Assembly: GCF_025466085.1 (NCBI RefSeq)
Contig: NZ_JANLOD010000074.1
Location: 186,001 to 250,000, forward strand
Source of the DNA: Pseudomonas sp. 14P_8.1_Bac3
GTDB lineage: Bacteria; Pseudomonadota; Gammaproteobacteria; Pseudomonadales; Pseudomonadaceae
Reading direction: 5' to 3'
DNA length: 64,000 nucleotides
Numbering within the stretch: position 1 is the stretch's first letter; every line of letters begins with the position of its first letter. The position numbers were made by a program, and so were the translations under genes. Below, in pieces: positions 20,293 through 29,083 of the stretch. Under the pieces are notes generated by a model, which saw only the letters and a list, made by a program, of their open reading frames with translations, was not told the origin of the DNA and did no database searches.

Positions 20293-20859
20293 TTAATGCT
20301 CGGGCTTCGCCGCCGGCTGCCACAAAATCTCCGCCACCCCCTGGCGCCGGGCAATCACCCGCGCCACCACGAACAACAGGTCCGACAGCCGATTGATATA
20401 GGCGAGCCCGACTCCGGCCAGGGGTTCGAGCGCATTCAACTGCTGACACCGTCGCTCGGCGCTGCGCGCCAGGCTGCGGCATACATGGGCCTGGGCAATC
20501 AGCAGCGAACCACCGGGCAGAATGAAATTCTCCAGCGGCCCCAACTCTTCATTCCACACATCGATCGCCGCTTCCAGGCGTTCGATTTCCGCGACGTTCA
20601 GCGCCTGGTATTCCGGCATCGCCAATTCGCCACCCAGGTCGAACAACCGATGCTGACAGGGCGCCAGCACCGCGATCACTTCGTCCATTCCCGCCTTCTC
20701 CAGTCCGGCGAGCAGCACGCCCAACTGACTGTTCAATGTGTCGACTTCGCCAATCGCTTCGATCCGTGGGTGGTCCTTGGGCACGCGGCGGCCGTCGCCG
20801 AGTCCGGTTTCGCCTTTGTCGCCGGTGCGGGTGTAGATCTTCGACAAGCGAAAGCCCAT
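20293..20859 (-). CDS. PduO-type ATP:cob(I)alamin adenosyltransferase
   Basis: A 188-residue enzyme that transfers the adenosyl group of ATP to cob(I)alamin. The ATP-binding N-terminus is KIYTRTGDKGETGLGDGRRV. Later come the EVDTLNSQLG segment, FILPGGS, and the conserved CRSLARSAERR helix. Length is usual for the PduO/CobA2 family. ATG 20859 lies 2 bp after the stop of the histidine kinase gene, so the two are probably translated in tandem; a longer open frame from 21381 is not used. A cobalamin link to the kinase is only suggested by coupling. No B12 riboswitch is seen. Confidence 0.9.
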   Translation of the reverse strand: MGFRLSKIYTRTGDKGETGLGDGRRVPKDHPRIEAIGEVDTLNSQLGVLLAGLEKAGMDEVIAVLAPCQHRLFDLGGELAMPEYQALNVAEIERLEAAIDVWNEELGPLENFILPGGSLLIAQAHVCRSLARSAERRCQQLNALEPLAGVGLAYINRLSDLLFVVARVIARRQGVAEILWQPAAKPEH

Positions 20860-20861
20860 GG

Positions 20862-22898
20862 TTACCTCGATAGCTGATTGAATTCTTGAGAAACGAGCGG
20901 AGTGCTCGCCAATGGCAGGCGCAAGGTGAAGCAGGTGCCCTGGCCCAGGGTCGATTGCACTTCCATCTGACCCTTGTGGTTGTTGGTGATGATGAAGTAC
21001 GAGACTGACAGGCCAAGGCCGGTGCCCTGGCCGATTTCCTTGGTGGTGAAGAACGGTTCGAAGGTGCGTTTGCGCACGCTTTCGCTCATGCCGATGCCGT
21101 TGTCCTCGACCTGGATTTCCGCCCAAGGCGGATTGAGTTTGGTGCGCAGGATGATGCGCCCCGGCTCGCGGTCGTCTTCGCGCTGGTGAATGGCCTGCGC
21201 GGCGTTTTTCAGCAGGTTGAGCAGCACTTGCTCGAGTTCGTTGGCGGTGCCGGGCACCGGGCCCAGCGCCGGATCGAACTGACGAATGATCGCCTGGCCC
21301 TTGAAGTCGAAGCCGATCGCCAAGTCGAAATCGTTGCCGGCGATTTCCACGGCCTGATCGATCAGTGCCGGCAGGTCGCACGGGGCCATTTGCCGGGTGC
21401 TGCGGCGGCTGAAGCTGAGCATATGGGTGACGATTTTCGCCGCCCGGGCGCCCGCCTGCTGGATGCCGTCCAGCAATTGCGGCACCTCGCGTGCCTTCAG
21501 GTATTGGTTGACGGTGTCCAGCTCGATGCCGACCTGCTCGGCCTGTTCGAGGTTTTTCGGCAGTTCCGGGGACAGGCGTCGACGGATGTTCTGCACGTTG
21601 TGCAGGATCGCGCCCAACGGGTTGTTGATCTCGTGGGCCATGCCGGCGGCGAGGCCACCGACCGAGAGCATTTTTTCCGACTGCACCATCATTTCTTCCA
21701 GGGACAGGCGCTGGGTGATGTCATCGATGCGGATTACTACGCCACGCCCGGCACCCCCCATCAGCGGATAAAAGGTCAAGGCGTAGTGTTTCGGCTCGTC
21801 ATCCTTCAGCCAGGTCACGCGCTCGATCTTCGCCACCGTGTGCTGCTCGACGGTTTGCTTGAGCTGCGGCAGGAATGGCTTGAGCGGTTCGAAAGCGAGG
21901 AAGATCGGCTGATTCAGTGCTTCGTCGAGGCGCGTGCCGGAGAGGGCGCTGGCCTCCTGGTTCCACTGCGTCACGTAGAGCTGCTCGTCGAGGGCGATCA
22001 GCGCCGACGGCATGGAATCGATGATGCTGTTGAGGTAATTCTGAAACCCGGTGAGTTTCTTTTCGATCTTGCTGCGCACCTGGACTTCGAGTTCCAGTTT
22101 GCGGTTGGTGTGCCGGGTTTCCTCGGCCAGCCCCTGGGCCTGGTCATATGCGGCCTGAGAGTCATCCCGCGCCCGTTTCAGTTGCTGTTCCCGTGCCTCG
22201 ATCCGCGACAGCATGGTGTTGAAGGCTTCGGCCAGGCTGCCGATTTCGTCGTGATTGCCGCGGGAAGCGCGCAGGGCATAGTTCTCTTCCCGGGTCACTT
22301 GCCGGGACAGCTCTTCGAGCTGATGGATTGGCCGCGTAATGAGCCGTTTGATCTGCCGGGCGATCACCAGCCATAACAGCACACTGAAGATCAGGATGCC
22401 GAGGCTGGCGGTCAGGGTCCCGGTGTAGAACGCCACCGGCAACTCGCTGCTGGCGACCAGCAACAAGTGGCCAGGCGCGGTGCCGGGGCGGGGCAGGGTG
22501 ATTAGCTGATTGCTGCGGAATTCGGTGGCTTGCCAGGATTCGATGTGCCGGTAGCGGTCGGGCAACTTCAGTTTGTCGCCATGTTGCAACTGCGCCAGGC
22601 GCTCGCCCTTGCCGTCATACAACGCTGCGGCGCGTAGCGGTGAATAACTGTTGAGTTCATTGAGCAGGCGTTCGGCGCTTTGCGGCGATTGCAACGCTTC
22701 GGACACCAGGCTCGGGTTGGACACCAGTCGGCCGATGGTCTGCAGGGCCTGGGGCGCCATGCTTTCCTGGGAAATGTAATACGCGGCGCTAATGAACGTC
22801 AGGTTGGCGACCAGTAGAACGGTGGTCAACAACACCAGCAGGGCGGCCAGTAGTTTCTGGCCGACCGGTAGGTTTTCAAGGCGCTGGCGCAATGGCAT
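20862..22898 (-). CDS. membrane-bound sensor histidine kinase with HAMP and PAS domains
   Basis: A 678-residue kinase. TM1 lies at about 15-37 and TM2 at about 155-185, enclosing a periplasmic sensor of roughly 115 residues. HAMP follows (ITRPIHQLEELSRQV), then a coiled coil, a PAS domain at about 285-400, and a HisKA-type H-box SVGGLAAGMAHEINNPLGAI. The ATP domain has DNGIGMSE and TKEIGQGTGLGLSVSY. It is an orphan: no response regulator gene is beside it. It is followed 2 bp later by the cobalamin adenosyltransferase gene. Signal and partner are unknown. Confidence 0.9.
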   Translation of the reverse strand: MPLRQRLENLPVGQKLLAALLVLLTTVLLVANLTFISAAYYISQESMAPQALQTIGRLVSNPSLVSEALQSPQSAERLLNELNSYSPLRAAALYDGKGERLAQLQHGDKLKLPDRYRHIESWQATEFRSNQLITLPRPGTAPGHLLLVASSELPVAFYTGTLTASLGILIFSVLLWLVIARQIKRLITRPIHQLEELSRQVTREENYALRASRGNHDEIGSLAEAFNTMLSRIEAREQQLKRARDDSQAAYDQAQGLAEETRHTNRKLELEVQVRSKIEKKLTGFQNYLNSIIDSMPSALIALDEQLYVTQWNQEASALSGTRLDEALNQPIFLAFEPLKPFLPQLKQTVEQHTVAKIERVTWLKDDEPKHYALTFYPLMGGAGRGVVIRIDDITQRLSLEEMMVQSEKMLSVGGLAAGMAHEINNPLGAILHNVQNIRRRLSPELPKNLEQAEQVGIELDTVNQYLKAREVPQLLDGIQQAGARAAKIVTHMLSFSRRSTRQMAPCDLPALIDQAVEIAGNDFDLAIGFDFKGQAIIRQFDPALGPVPGTANELEQVLLNLLKNAAQAIHQREDDREPGRIILRTKLNPPWAEIQVEDNGIGMSESVRKRTFEPFFTTKEIGQGTGLGLSVSYFIITNNHKGQMEVQSTLGQGTCFTLRLPLASTPLVSQEFNQLSR

Positions 22899-22943
22899 CA
22901 GTGATATCGCTACAAAGGAACAAGTGGCCAGCGTAGCCGCTGC

Positions 22944-23861
22944 TCAGTCGCTGGGCAATCCAAGGCTGTGCAGATGGGCGATCAGCCGTGCTTGTAACTG
23001 ATTGAGGTGAGGCAGGTTCAATTGGTGGCGCGTGGCCACTTTGCAGGCATAGCCCAGCAGGTAACTGATTTCGGTCCGGCGCTGATTGGCGACGTCCTGG
23101 TACATCGAGGAATAATTGGCGGCCGTCGCATGGATCACTCGTTCGACTTCATGCTGAAGAGCCTCGGCGGCGGCCGGTTGACCGCAGCGTTCGAGCAATT
23201 CGGTCAGTTCGCCGCACAGGGTGGCGACTTCGCAATGATGATCCTGTAGCCCGCCGTTGCGGCAGTCGTGCAGTACCGTCAGCGGATTGATCGCACAGTT
23301 GAGCGCGAGTTTTCGCCACAGCCGGGTAAGAATGTCGGTGCTCCACTCGTGGGGAATGCCGGCGGCGCTCAGGTCATCGAGCCAGATGGGCGCCACGGGA
23401 TGGCCGGCATCGCCCAGCCAGGTGTAACCGTGGCCGGCGAACACCACGCGCCAGTCGCCATCGCGAAACGCGCCTTCGGTGCTCGATGCATAAATGCAGC
23501 GTGCCTGCGGCACTTGGGCAGCGACGGCGTCCTGACTGCCCAGGCCGTTCTGTAACAAAATCAGCTCGGCGCTCGGGGCCAGGCGCGGTGCCAGTCGGGC
23601 GACGGCTTGCTCGGCGTCGTAGGCTTTGCAGGCTACCAACAGGCGGTTGATCGGCTCATTGCCGTCGGCGGTCTCACCGGGGATGTCCCAGGTTGTCGCT
23701 TCGCCGTGTTCCACCAGCGTCAGACCGCCCGCCGCTTGATAAGCCTCTAGACGCGTGGCATCCCGCACCAGCAGCCGAACCGGCACCCCGGCCCGCGCCA
23801 GGCGTGTGGCCCATAAGGTGCCGAGGCTGCCGACGCCGAGAACATGCCAGGTGGTGGACAT
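22944..23861 (-). CDS. panE: 2-dehydropantoate 2-reductase (ketopantoate reductase family)
   Basis: A 305-residue NADPH-dependent enzyme making pantoate for coenzyme A. The dinucleotide fold starts at once: WHVLGVGSLGTLWATRLARAG (GxGxxG type). It has the LLVACKAYDAEQAV motif and the catalytic-lysine helix LTRLWRKLALNCAINPLTVL. The start at 23861 drops a 30-residue non-conserved extension. It ends about 45 bp before the kinase gene. The family also has paralogues of other function, so PanE activity is likely but not certain. Confidence 0.88.
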   Translation of the reverse strand: MSTTWHVLGVGSLGTLWATRLARAGVPVRLLVRDATRLEAYQAAGGLTLVEHGEATTWDIPGETADGNEPINRLLVACKAYDAEQAVARLAPRLAPSAELILLQNGLGSQDAVAAQVPQARCIYASSTEGAFRDGDWRVVFAGHGYTWLGDAGHPVAPIWLDDLSAAGIPHEWSTDILTRLWRKLALNCAINPLTVLHDCRNGGLQDHHCEVATLCGELTELLERCGQPAAAEALQHEVERVIHATAANYSSMYQDVANQRRTEISYLLGYACKVATRHQLNLPHLNQLQARLIAHLHSLGLPSD

Positions 23862-24001
23862 CAGCTTTTTGCTCTGTTTGAGGCGTGCATCGGAGGCTCG
23901 CAGTGAATGATGGGAAAGACCCGTTATAATCAGCGCGGATTTTAACCGCAAGCCAGGCGTGCTCCATCTCGATCGAGCGCGCCCTTTATTGGAGAGATTA
24001 C

Positions 24002-24487
24002 ATGCCGTCGTTCGACGTGGTATCCGAACTGGACAAACACGAAGTCACCAACGCGGTCGAGAACGCCGTCAAGGAACTCGATCGTCGTTATGACCTGAAA
24101 GGAAAGGGCAGCTTCGAGTTCAAGGAAAAAGACCTGACCGTCAACCTGACCGCTGAAGCCGATTTCCAGCTCGAAGCGATGATTGAGATCCTCAAGCTGG
24201 CGCTGGTCAAGCGCAAGATCGACGTGCAGTGCCTTGAAGTCAAGGACGCCTATGCGTCGGGCAAGCTGATGAAGCAGGAAGCCGTGCTCAAGGAAGGCAT
24301 CGACAAAGAGCTGGCGAAGAAAATCGTCGCTCACGTCAAGGATGCCAAATTGAAGGTTCAGGCGGCCATTCAGGGCGAGCAGGTACGTATCACCGGCAAG
24401 AAACGCGACGATTTGCAGGAAGCCATCGCGGCCCTGCGCGCCAAGACCTTTGATATGCCGCTGCAGTTCAACAACTTCCGCGACTGA
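24002..24487 (+). CDS. yajQ: YajQ family nucleotide-binding protein
   Basis: A 161-residue protein of two RNA-recognition-like domains. Conserved stretches are MPSFDVVSELDKHEVTNAV, RYDLKGKGSFEF and RITGKKRDDLQEAIA. Some members bind cyclic di-GMP and act with transcription factors. The length is normal. GGAGAG lies 6-7 bp before the ATG. It is divergent from panE and is followed by mscS after a hairpin. Confidence 0.93.
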   Translation: MPSFDVVSELDKHEVTNAVENAVKELDRRYDLKGKGSFEFKEKDLTVNLTAEADFQLEAMIEILKLALVKRKIDVQCLEVKDAYASGKLMKQEAVLKEGIDKELAKKIVAHVKDAKLKVQAAIQGEQVRITGKKRDDLQEAIAALRAKTFDMPLQFNNFRD

Positions 24488-24535
24488 CCTTTCAAGCGGG
24501 AACCTCTCGGCGCTTTCGGCGTCCGAGGCCCAAGC

Positions 24536-24581
24536 AGCGGCGGAAAGGCTGCCCCCTGACGGGAGCATCCTTTCTGCCGCT
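24536..24581 (+). terminator. hairpin between yajQ and mscS
   Basis: A 17-bp imperfect stem (AGCGGCGGAAAGGCTGC with GCATCCTTTCTGCCGCT, two mismatches) with a 12-nt loop, followed by TATTGTTT. The T tract is weak, so it may be a terminator or a partial one that limits read-through into mscS. Confidence 0.5.
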
Positions 24582-24624
24582 TATTGTTTCGAGCGCCGGA
24601 TGGCCGGAAATCAGGAGAATGTAG

Positions 24625-25467
24625 ATGGACTTGAATGCTGAAGTGGACAACCTGGTCAAGGCCTCCCAAGCCTGGATTCCAATGATCATGGAATACGGCA
24701 GCCGTGTGCTGCTGGCGATCATCACCCTGGCCATCGGCTGGTGGCTGATCAACAAAGTGACGCAAAAGCTGGGCGGTCTGCTCGCGCTGCGTAACGCGGA
24801 CCTGGCGCTGCAAGGCTTCATCAGCAGCCTGGCGAACATTATTCTCAAGGTGTTGCTGATCGTCAGCGTGGCCTCGATGATCGGGGTGGAAACCACGTCG
24901 TTCGTTGCCGCGATCGGTGCCGCGGGCCTGGCCATTGGCCTGGCATTGCAGGGCAGCCTGGCGAATTTCGCCGGTGGCGTGCTGATTCTGCTGTTCCGTC
25001 CGTTCCGTATTGGTGACTGGATCGAAGCCCAAGGCGTTGCCGGGACCGTTGACAGCATTCAGATCTTCCACACTGTGCTGCGCACAGGCGATAACAAAAC
25101 CATCATCGTGCCTAACGGTAACTTGTCGAACGGCATCATCACCAACACCAACCGTCAGCCGACACGCAAGGTTGTGTTCGATGTGGGCGTGGATTACGAG
25201 GCGGACCTGCAGAAAGCCCGTGAAGTGTTGCTGGACCTGGCCAAAGACGATCGCATTCTGGCCGAACCGGCTCCGCAGGCGGTCATTTCCACCTTGGGCG
25301 ACAGTTCGATCACTGTTTCCTTGCGAGTGTGGGTGAAGACGGCGGATTACTGGGATGTGATGTTCATGTTCAACGAACAGTCCCGCGACCGCTTGAAGAC
25401 AGCCGGTATCGATATTCCGTTTCCACAGCGGGTGATTCGCGTGGTTCAGGAATCCGCCGTGCAGTAA
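24625..25467 (+). CDS. mscS: small-conductance mechanosensitive channel (MscS family)
   Basis: A 280-residue inner-membrane channel that opens under osmotic downshock. Three N-terminal helices lie at about 20-45, 60-85 and 92-125. The pore helix TM3 is the Gly/Ala-rich AAIGAAGLAIGLALQGSLAN, followed by FAGGVLILLFRPFRIGDWIE leading into the beta domain. The C-terminal alpha/beta domain is complete. GGAG is 8-9 bp upstream of the ATG. It faces oprD across a bidirectional terminator. Confidence 0.93.
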   Translation: MDLNAEVDNLVKASQAWIPMIMEYGSRVLLAIITLAIGWWLINKVTQKLGGLLALRNADLALQGFISSLANIILKVLLIVSVASMIGVETTSFVAAIGAAGLAIGLALQGSLANFAGGVLILLFRPFRIGDWIEAQGVAGTVDSIQIFHTVLRTGDNKTIIVPNGNLSNGIITNTNRQPTRKVVFDVGVDYEADLQKAREVLLDLAKDDRILAEPAPQAVISTLGDSSITVSLRVWVKTADYWDVMFMFNEQSRDRLKTAGIDIPFPQRVIRVVQESAVQ

Positions 25468-25484
25468 GCCATAAACAGGCAACG

Positions 25485-25514
25485 AAAAAGGCCCATCCGA
25501 AGATGGGCCTTTTT
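25485..25514. terminator. bidirectional terminator between mscS and oprD
   Basis: A 13-bp stem, AAAAAGGCCCATC paired with GATGGGCCTTTTT, has a 4-nt CGAA loop. A and T runs on both sides serve both convergent genes. Confidence 0.92.
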
Positions 25515-25543
25515 ATTTGTTATCGCAAACTAACTGGATGCGA

Positions 25544-26875
25544 TTACAAGATCGACAGCGGGTAGTCGACGATCAGACGGAACTCTTTCACGTCGCCTTC
25601 GGCCTGGTCAGCGTTGGCAACGTGCCAAGCTTGACGAATGCGGAAGGACAGGTCTTTTGCCGGGCCAGACTGAACTACGTACTTGGCCTCGAAGTTGGTT
25701 TCGTGGTGCTTGCCGTCTTCGCCGTAGCCGTAACCGCGATAAGGGCTGGTGGCGTCCATTTTGGTGCCGTCGATTCCCCAGCCAGATACGTAACGGGTCA
25801 TGAAGCTCAGACCTGGAACGCCGTACTCAGCCATTTTCAGATCGTAACGGATCTGGGCAGATTTCTCTTCCGGGCCGTTGAAGTCAGAGTACTGGATGGA
25901 GTTGGCGAGGAAGATCGAGTCGCCGCCGCGGTTGTTCTTGCCCACACCGATGTAGTCGAACGGGGTATCGCCGTTAACTTTCTGGAAGGCCAGGGTAATG
26001 GTGTGTGCTTTCAGGAACGAGAGCGCGGTCGCCAGGGAGAACGTGGTGTTGCTGATATCACCGGCACGCGAATCACCGGTATCGGTGGTGCGGTAGATGT
26101 TGAAGTCAGTGTTCAGCGACGTGTCACCACTGATTGGAGTGGTGAGGTTCACGTTGGCGTAGTACTGGTTCCAGATGTCTTCCAGTTTTGCGCCGTACAG
26201 CGATACGCTCAGGTTGTCATTGATGCCGTACTTGCCACCGAAGTAGTCGATGGACTTGGCGCTCACGTTGCCGTATTGCGACCACAGATCGCCGTCACGT
26301 GCGTTACGGTCCTGGCTGGTCGACGAGTAGAAGTGACCGGCTTCGAGGTCAAGGTTCTTGACTTCGCTGCTCTGCAGTTGGAAACCGCTGGCAGTTTGCG
26401 GAAGGATCCGGGAGCCGCCAACAGCGAACACTGGAGCAGTGCTTGGCTGCATGTCGCCGACTTTCAGCTCGGTTTTCGATACGCGGAATTTAATGGCTGC
26501 GCCGGCTTTGCCTTGGCTATCGTTAACGTGGCCATCAGCGTCACGGCTCATGTTGCCGGTGCCGCCAGTGCCGTCGCCACCGTCCAGTTTAATGGCCAGG
26601 TAACCGAAAGCATCAACGCCGACGCCTACGGTACCAGCGGTGTAACCGGAGCTGTAGTTGCCCCAGATACCCTGGGTCCAGTCTTTCTGGTCGTTGTTGC
26701 CATTCTTGTTGTCACGGTTGAAGTAGTAGTTGCGAACCAGCAAGTTCAGCGTGCTGTCTTCAACAAAACCTTTGGCTTCAGCCTGGTCACTTACGAAAGG
26801 TGCGGCCGTAGCCACTTGAGTACTGGCTGCTGCTGCAACTGCCAGTGCGATCATGCTCCACTTCATCACGCGCAT
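25544..26875 (-). CDS. oprD: OprD outer-membrane porin (basic amino acid / small peptide channel)
   Basis: A 443-residue OprD-family channel, the same length as P. aeruginosa OprD and very similar to it throughout by recall. A signal peptide (MRVMKWSMIALAVAAAAS) is cut after an AxA site near residue 24. The mature barrel begins SDQAEAKGFVEDS and includes VRNYYFNRDNK, GGSRILPQTASGFQLQSSE, and the C-terminal VDYPLSIL ending. In P. aeruginosa OprD takes up arginine, lysine and carbapenems; specificity here is inferred. AAGGAG lies 9-10 bp upstream. Neighbours slyX and dps match the P. aeruginosa order, so it is the likely orthologue. Confidence 0.9.
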   Translation of the reverse strand: MRVMKWSMIALAVAAAASTQVATAAPFVSDQAEAKGFVEDSTLNLLVRNYYFNRDNKNGNNDQKDWTQGIWGNYSSGYTAGTVGVGVDAFGYLAIKLDGGDGTGGTGNMSRDADGHVNDSQGKAGAAIKFRVSKTELKVGDMQPSTAPVFAVGGSRILPQTASGFQLQSSEVKNLDLEAGHFYSSTSQDRNARDGDLWSQYGNVSAKSIDYFGGKYGINDNLSVSLYGAKLEDIWNQYYANVNLTTPISGDTSLNTDFNIYRTTDTGDSRAGDISNTTFSLATALSFLKAHTITLAFQKVNGDTPFDYIGVGKNNRGGDSIFLANSIQYSDFNGPEEKSAQIRYDLKMAEYGVPGLSFMTRYVSGWGIDGTKMDATSPYRGYGYGEDGKHHETNFEAKYVVQSGPAKDLSFRIRQAWHVANADQAEGDVKEFRLIVDYPLSIL

Positions 26876-27784
26876 CGTGATTTGCTCCTTTGGTTTTAGA
26901 AGAGTACTGCCGTCCCACCTGTTTTATTATCTGGGCGGCTCTTTCTTTTTGTGTCGGCGCAAACTTATATCACGCCGACCATGTTGGCGATACTTGCGTA
27001 TCTAACCTTTCAGCTTCTTTACGACCCTGTCGCAAATGGCTTGGTAGATGTCGCAAATTTACAGCCCCAATGCAATCGGAATGACAACTTCATCGCTGTT
27101 TTCCAGGGCTTGAGCATCGGTAAAAAGAGTCCTTGGCAAAACGTTTGAATCTCCATCGGGCAACCCTGCCGCTGTTTTTATTGCCTTGAGGCTTCCACTT
27201 CCCGCGGACGCTCTGAAGGCGATGTGAGTGGGAATGCAACAAGCGTGCACAAATCAGCAATTCGCTGTTTTTTTTTCTGAACGCCTGGCTGTTACCGTAA
27301 AAACCTCATAAAACCGGGGGTTACAAGCACCTTTTGAAGGGGCTTGACGCCATGGTTTGCATCGTGTTGCACCTCACTGGTCGACTGCGCGACAACCAAA
27401 AACGTTACCGGTTCACCCCGTCAGTGAGTAAATGGCGGATGCCCGACGCACTGAGCGTAGACCTACTGTGCGGTTTTGGTGCAAAAAATCTTAAATGCTG
27501 TGCTGAATTCATACAGTGGTGCCTGTTGCAGAATGTGAACAGGCCTCGGTTTGCCGGTCACTTCGGTGTTTCTGCCGTCGCTGGCGGTTCTGTAATGGTG
27601 CGCCCGGAGGAAAAATGTTTCATGCCGGAGCATGCGCACGGTGGGTTGTCGATGATGATTATGCTCCGACGGTTCGTCGTGAAGCCGGCGACGTTCGCAG
27701 GTATGCTGCCGTCCTGTCGCTTGGTACGCCGTCCCTCGGGATGGGCGCTAAGCTGAAAATGATGAGCAGCCGGGAGTGCGCGCA
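26876..27784. promoter_or_regulatory. long intergenic region upstream of oprD and of the HIT gene
   Basis: About 0.9 kb has no convincing gene. The oprD leader (26876-27060) is AT-rich, with an A-rich AATAAAACA on the minus strand near the ribosome binding site that could be a Crc/Hfq-type target. Centrally, a T run lies at 27269-27278 and an AT-rich segment at 27290-27320. A plus-strand frame at 27334-27756 has no conserved features and poor codon use. I see no REP here, unlike many other gaps in the window. Confidence 0.5.
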
Positions 27785-28210
27785 GTGTTCGCTTTAGATC
27801 CACGACTTCAACAAGACACGCTACCGATCGGGGATTTCCCGCTCAGCCGGTTGCTGTTGTCCAACGATTCGAACTACCCCTGGTTCATCCTGGTGCCGCG
27901 CCGCGACGATATCAGCGAGATATTTCAGTTGGATGTCGCCGACCAGCAGCAGCTGTGGCAGGAAACGACTGCGTTGGCGGAGCTGCTCAAGGATTCGTTC
28001 GACGCGGACAAGTTGAATGTCGCGGCCCTGGGTAACGTCGTCAGTCAGTTGCACATGCATGTCATCGTGCGCAAACGCGAAGACGCCGCCTGGCCAGCCC
28101 CGGTGTGGGGCAAGCATCCAGCCAAACCGTACACGGCCGGGCAGATCGCAGCGATACGCGAACGGCTGCGGCTGGTATTGACCGATGACTTCACGTTTCT
28201 GGAGGGTTGA
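27785..28210 (+). CDS. HIT family protein with a variant motif
   Basis: A 141-residue nucleotide hydrolase or transferase of the HIT superfamily. The motif is QLHMHVI, where the family pattern is H-x-H-x-H: the first His is Gln, while the middle and last His are kept. Other typical parts are YPWFILVPRRDDISEIF and NVAALGNVV. GTG 27785 is chosen because CGGGAG lies 8 bp upstream; GTG 27776 is possible. It is followed by slyX after 3 bp, so the two form an operon. Substrate is unknown. Confidence 0.88.
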   Translation: MFALDPRLQQDTLPIGDFPLSRLLLSNDSNYPWFILVPRRDDISEIFQLDVADQQQLWQETTALAELLKDSFDADKLNVAALGNVVSQLHMHVIVRKREDAAWPAPVWGKHPAKPYTAGQIAAIRERLRLVLTDDFTFLEG

Positions 28211-28213
28211 AGC

Positions 28214-28420
28214 ATGAGCCTGGAAGAGCGCGTTACCGATCTGGAGAGCCAGCTGGCGTTTCAGGATGACACCATCCAGGCATTGAGTGACGTGCTGGCC
28301 ACGCAGCAGCGCGCCGTCGAGCGTCTGCAACTGCAAATGGCCGCGTTGCTCAAGCGCCAGGAAGAAATGGCCGGTCAGTTCGAAACCTTTGAAGAAGAAG
28401 CGCCGCCGCCCCATTACTAA
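28214..28420 (+). CDS. slyX: SlyX family protein
   Basis: A 68-residue protein, nearly all coiled coil (LEERVTDLESQLAFQDDTIQ), ending in the characteristic EEAPPPHY tail. GGAGG precedes it at 28200, inside the end of the HIT gene. The family is conserved in gammaproteobacteria but its function is not known. It is the second gene of the HIT-slyX pair and is followed by a strong terminator. Confidence 0.92.
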   Translation: MSLEERVTDLESQLAFQDDTIQALSDVLATQQRAVERLQLQMAALLKRQEEMAGQFETFEEEAPPPHY

Positions 28421-28427
28421 AAGAGCA

Positions 28428-28475
28428 GGCAAAAAAAACCGCGAACAGCCAGGCTGCTCGCGGTTTTTTTTTGCC
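28428..28475. terminator. bidirectional terminator between slyX and the cold-shock-domain gene
   Basis: A 12-bp stem with one mismatch (CCGCGAACAGCC with GGCTGCTCGCGG) is flanked by eight A and nine T, giving termination on both strands. Confidence 0.92.
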
Positions 28476-28480
28476 TTGGA

Positions 28481-29083
28481 TCAGCGTCGCGGCAGCGCGG
28501 CGATCACGTCTTCGGCTTGCAGGCCCTTGTCACGATTCATGACGGAGAACTCCACGCGCTGGCCTTCGACCAGAACACGGTGACCTTCGCCACGAATGGC
28601 CCGGAAATGCACGAAAATATCATCACCGGAATCACGGGAAATGAACCCGAAGCCTTTGGAGGTGTTGAACCACTTGACGGTGCCGGTATCGCGGTTGCTC
28701 ATGTCGTAGCTTGGCGAAGCGGTGGCCGGGGAAGATTTGTAGAAACTGATGGCCAAATGCAGAAGAACGGCAATCAGCGCAGCCACCAGGCTGAACAGAA
28801 CGGCAGGTTGACCGGCGATGACAGGCATCGGCGCCAGCAGCGTCAAGGTTTGCAGAACAACAGCCAGCACCAGCAGGGCGCTCACCAGGTTTTGCAGTTG
28901 ATGACGTGGACCTTTGTTCCAGTGAGGGATGACCGGAGCGAGGGTAAGGTTGAGCAGGCCGAAAAAGGCCAGGTACAGCGCATCGGGTTGTTGCAGGTAA
29001 GGAACAGCTTCGGATCGCAGGCTAGGGATGACGGACAGCAGCAGGGCCGCTGCGCCCATTAGCAGGTGGACGATTTTCAACAT
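28481..29083 (-). CDS. membrane-anchored cold-shock-domain protein
   Basis: A 200-residue protein of two parts. Residues 1-113 hold about four hydrophobic helices (near 2-20, 35-52, 65-84, 92-113). After a linker, residues 128-200 are a full cold shock domain with RNP1 KGFGFISR and RNP2 DIFVHF, ending DVIAALPRR. Met128 could start a free CspA-like protein (from 28702), but no Shine-Dalgarno sequence precedes it. The ATG at 29083 has no strong site either (AACGTGAGTT upstream). Orthologues lie beside dps in P. aeruginosa. The domain pair suggests RNA binding at the inner membrane; this is inference. Confidence 0.85.
   Translation of the reverse strand: MLKIVHLLMGAAALLLSVIPSLRSEAVPYLQQPDALYLAFFGLLNLTLAPVIPHWNKGPRHQLQNLVSALLVLAVVLQTLTLLAPMPVIAGQPAVLFSLVAALIAVLLHLAISFYKSSPATASPSYDMSNRDTGTVKWFNTSKGFGFISRDSGDDIFVHFRAIRGEGHRVLVEGQRVEFSVMNRDKGLQAEDVIAALPRR

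Noticed and set aside
27334..27756. 140-codon frame in the gap before the HIT gene
   Set aside because: Unusual codon use, no ribosome binding site of quality, no recognisable domain; kept only as part of the intergenic description.
28481..28702. Free CspA-like protein starting at internal Met128
   Set aside because: No Shine-Dalgarno sequence precedes it, so the full-length frame was annotated instead.
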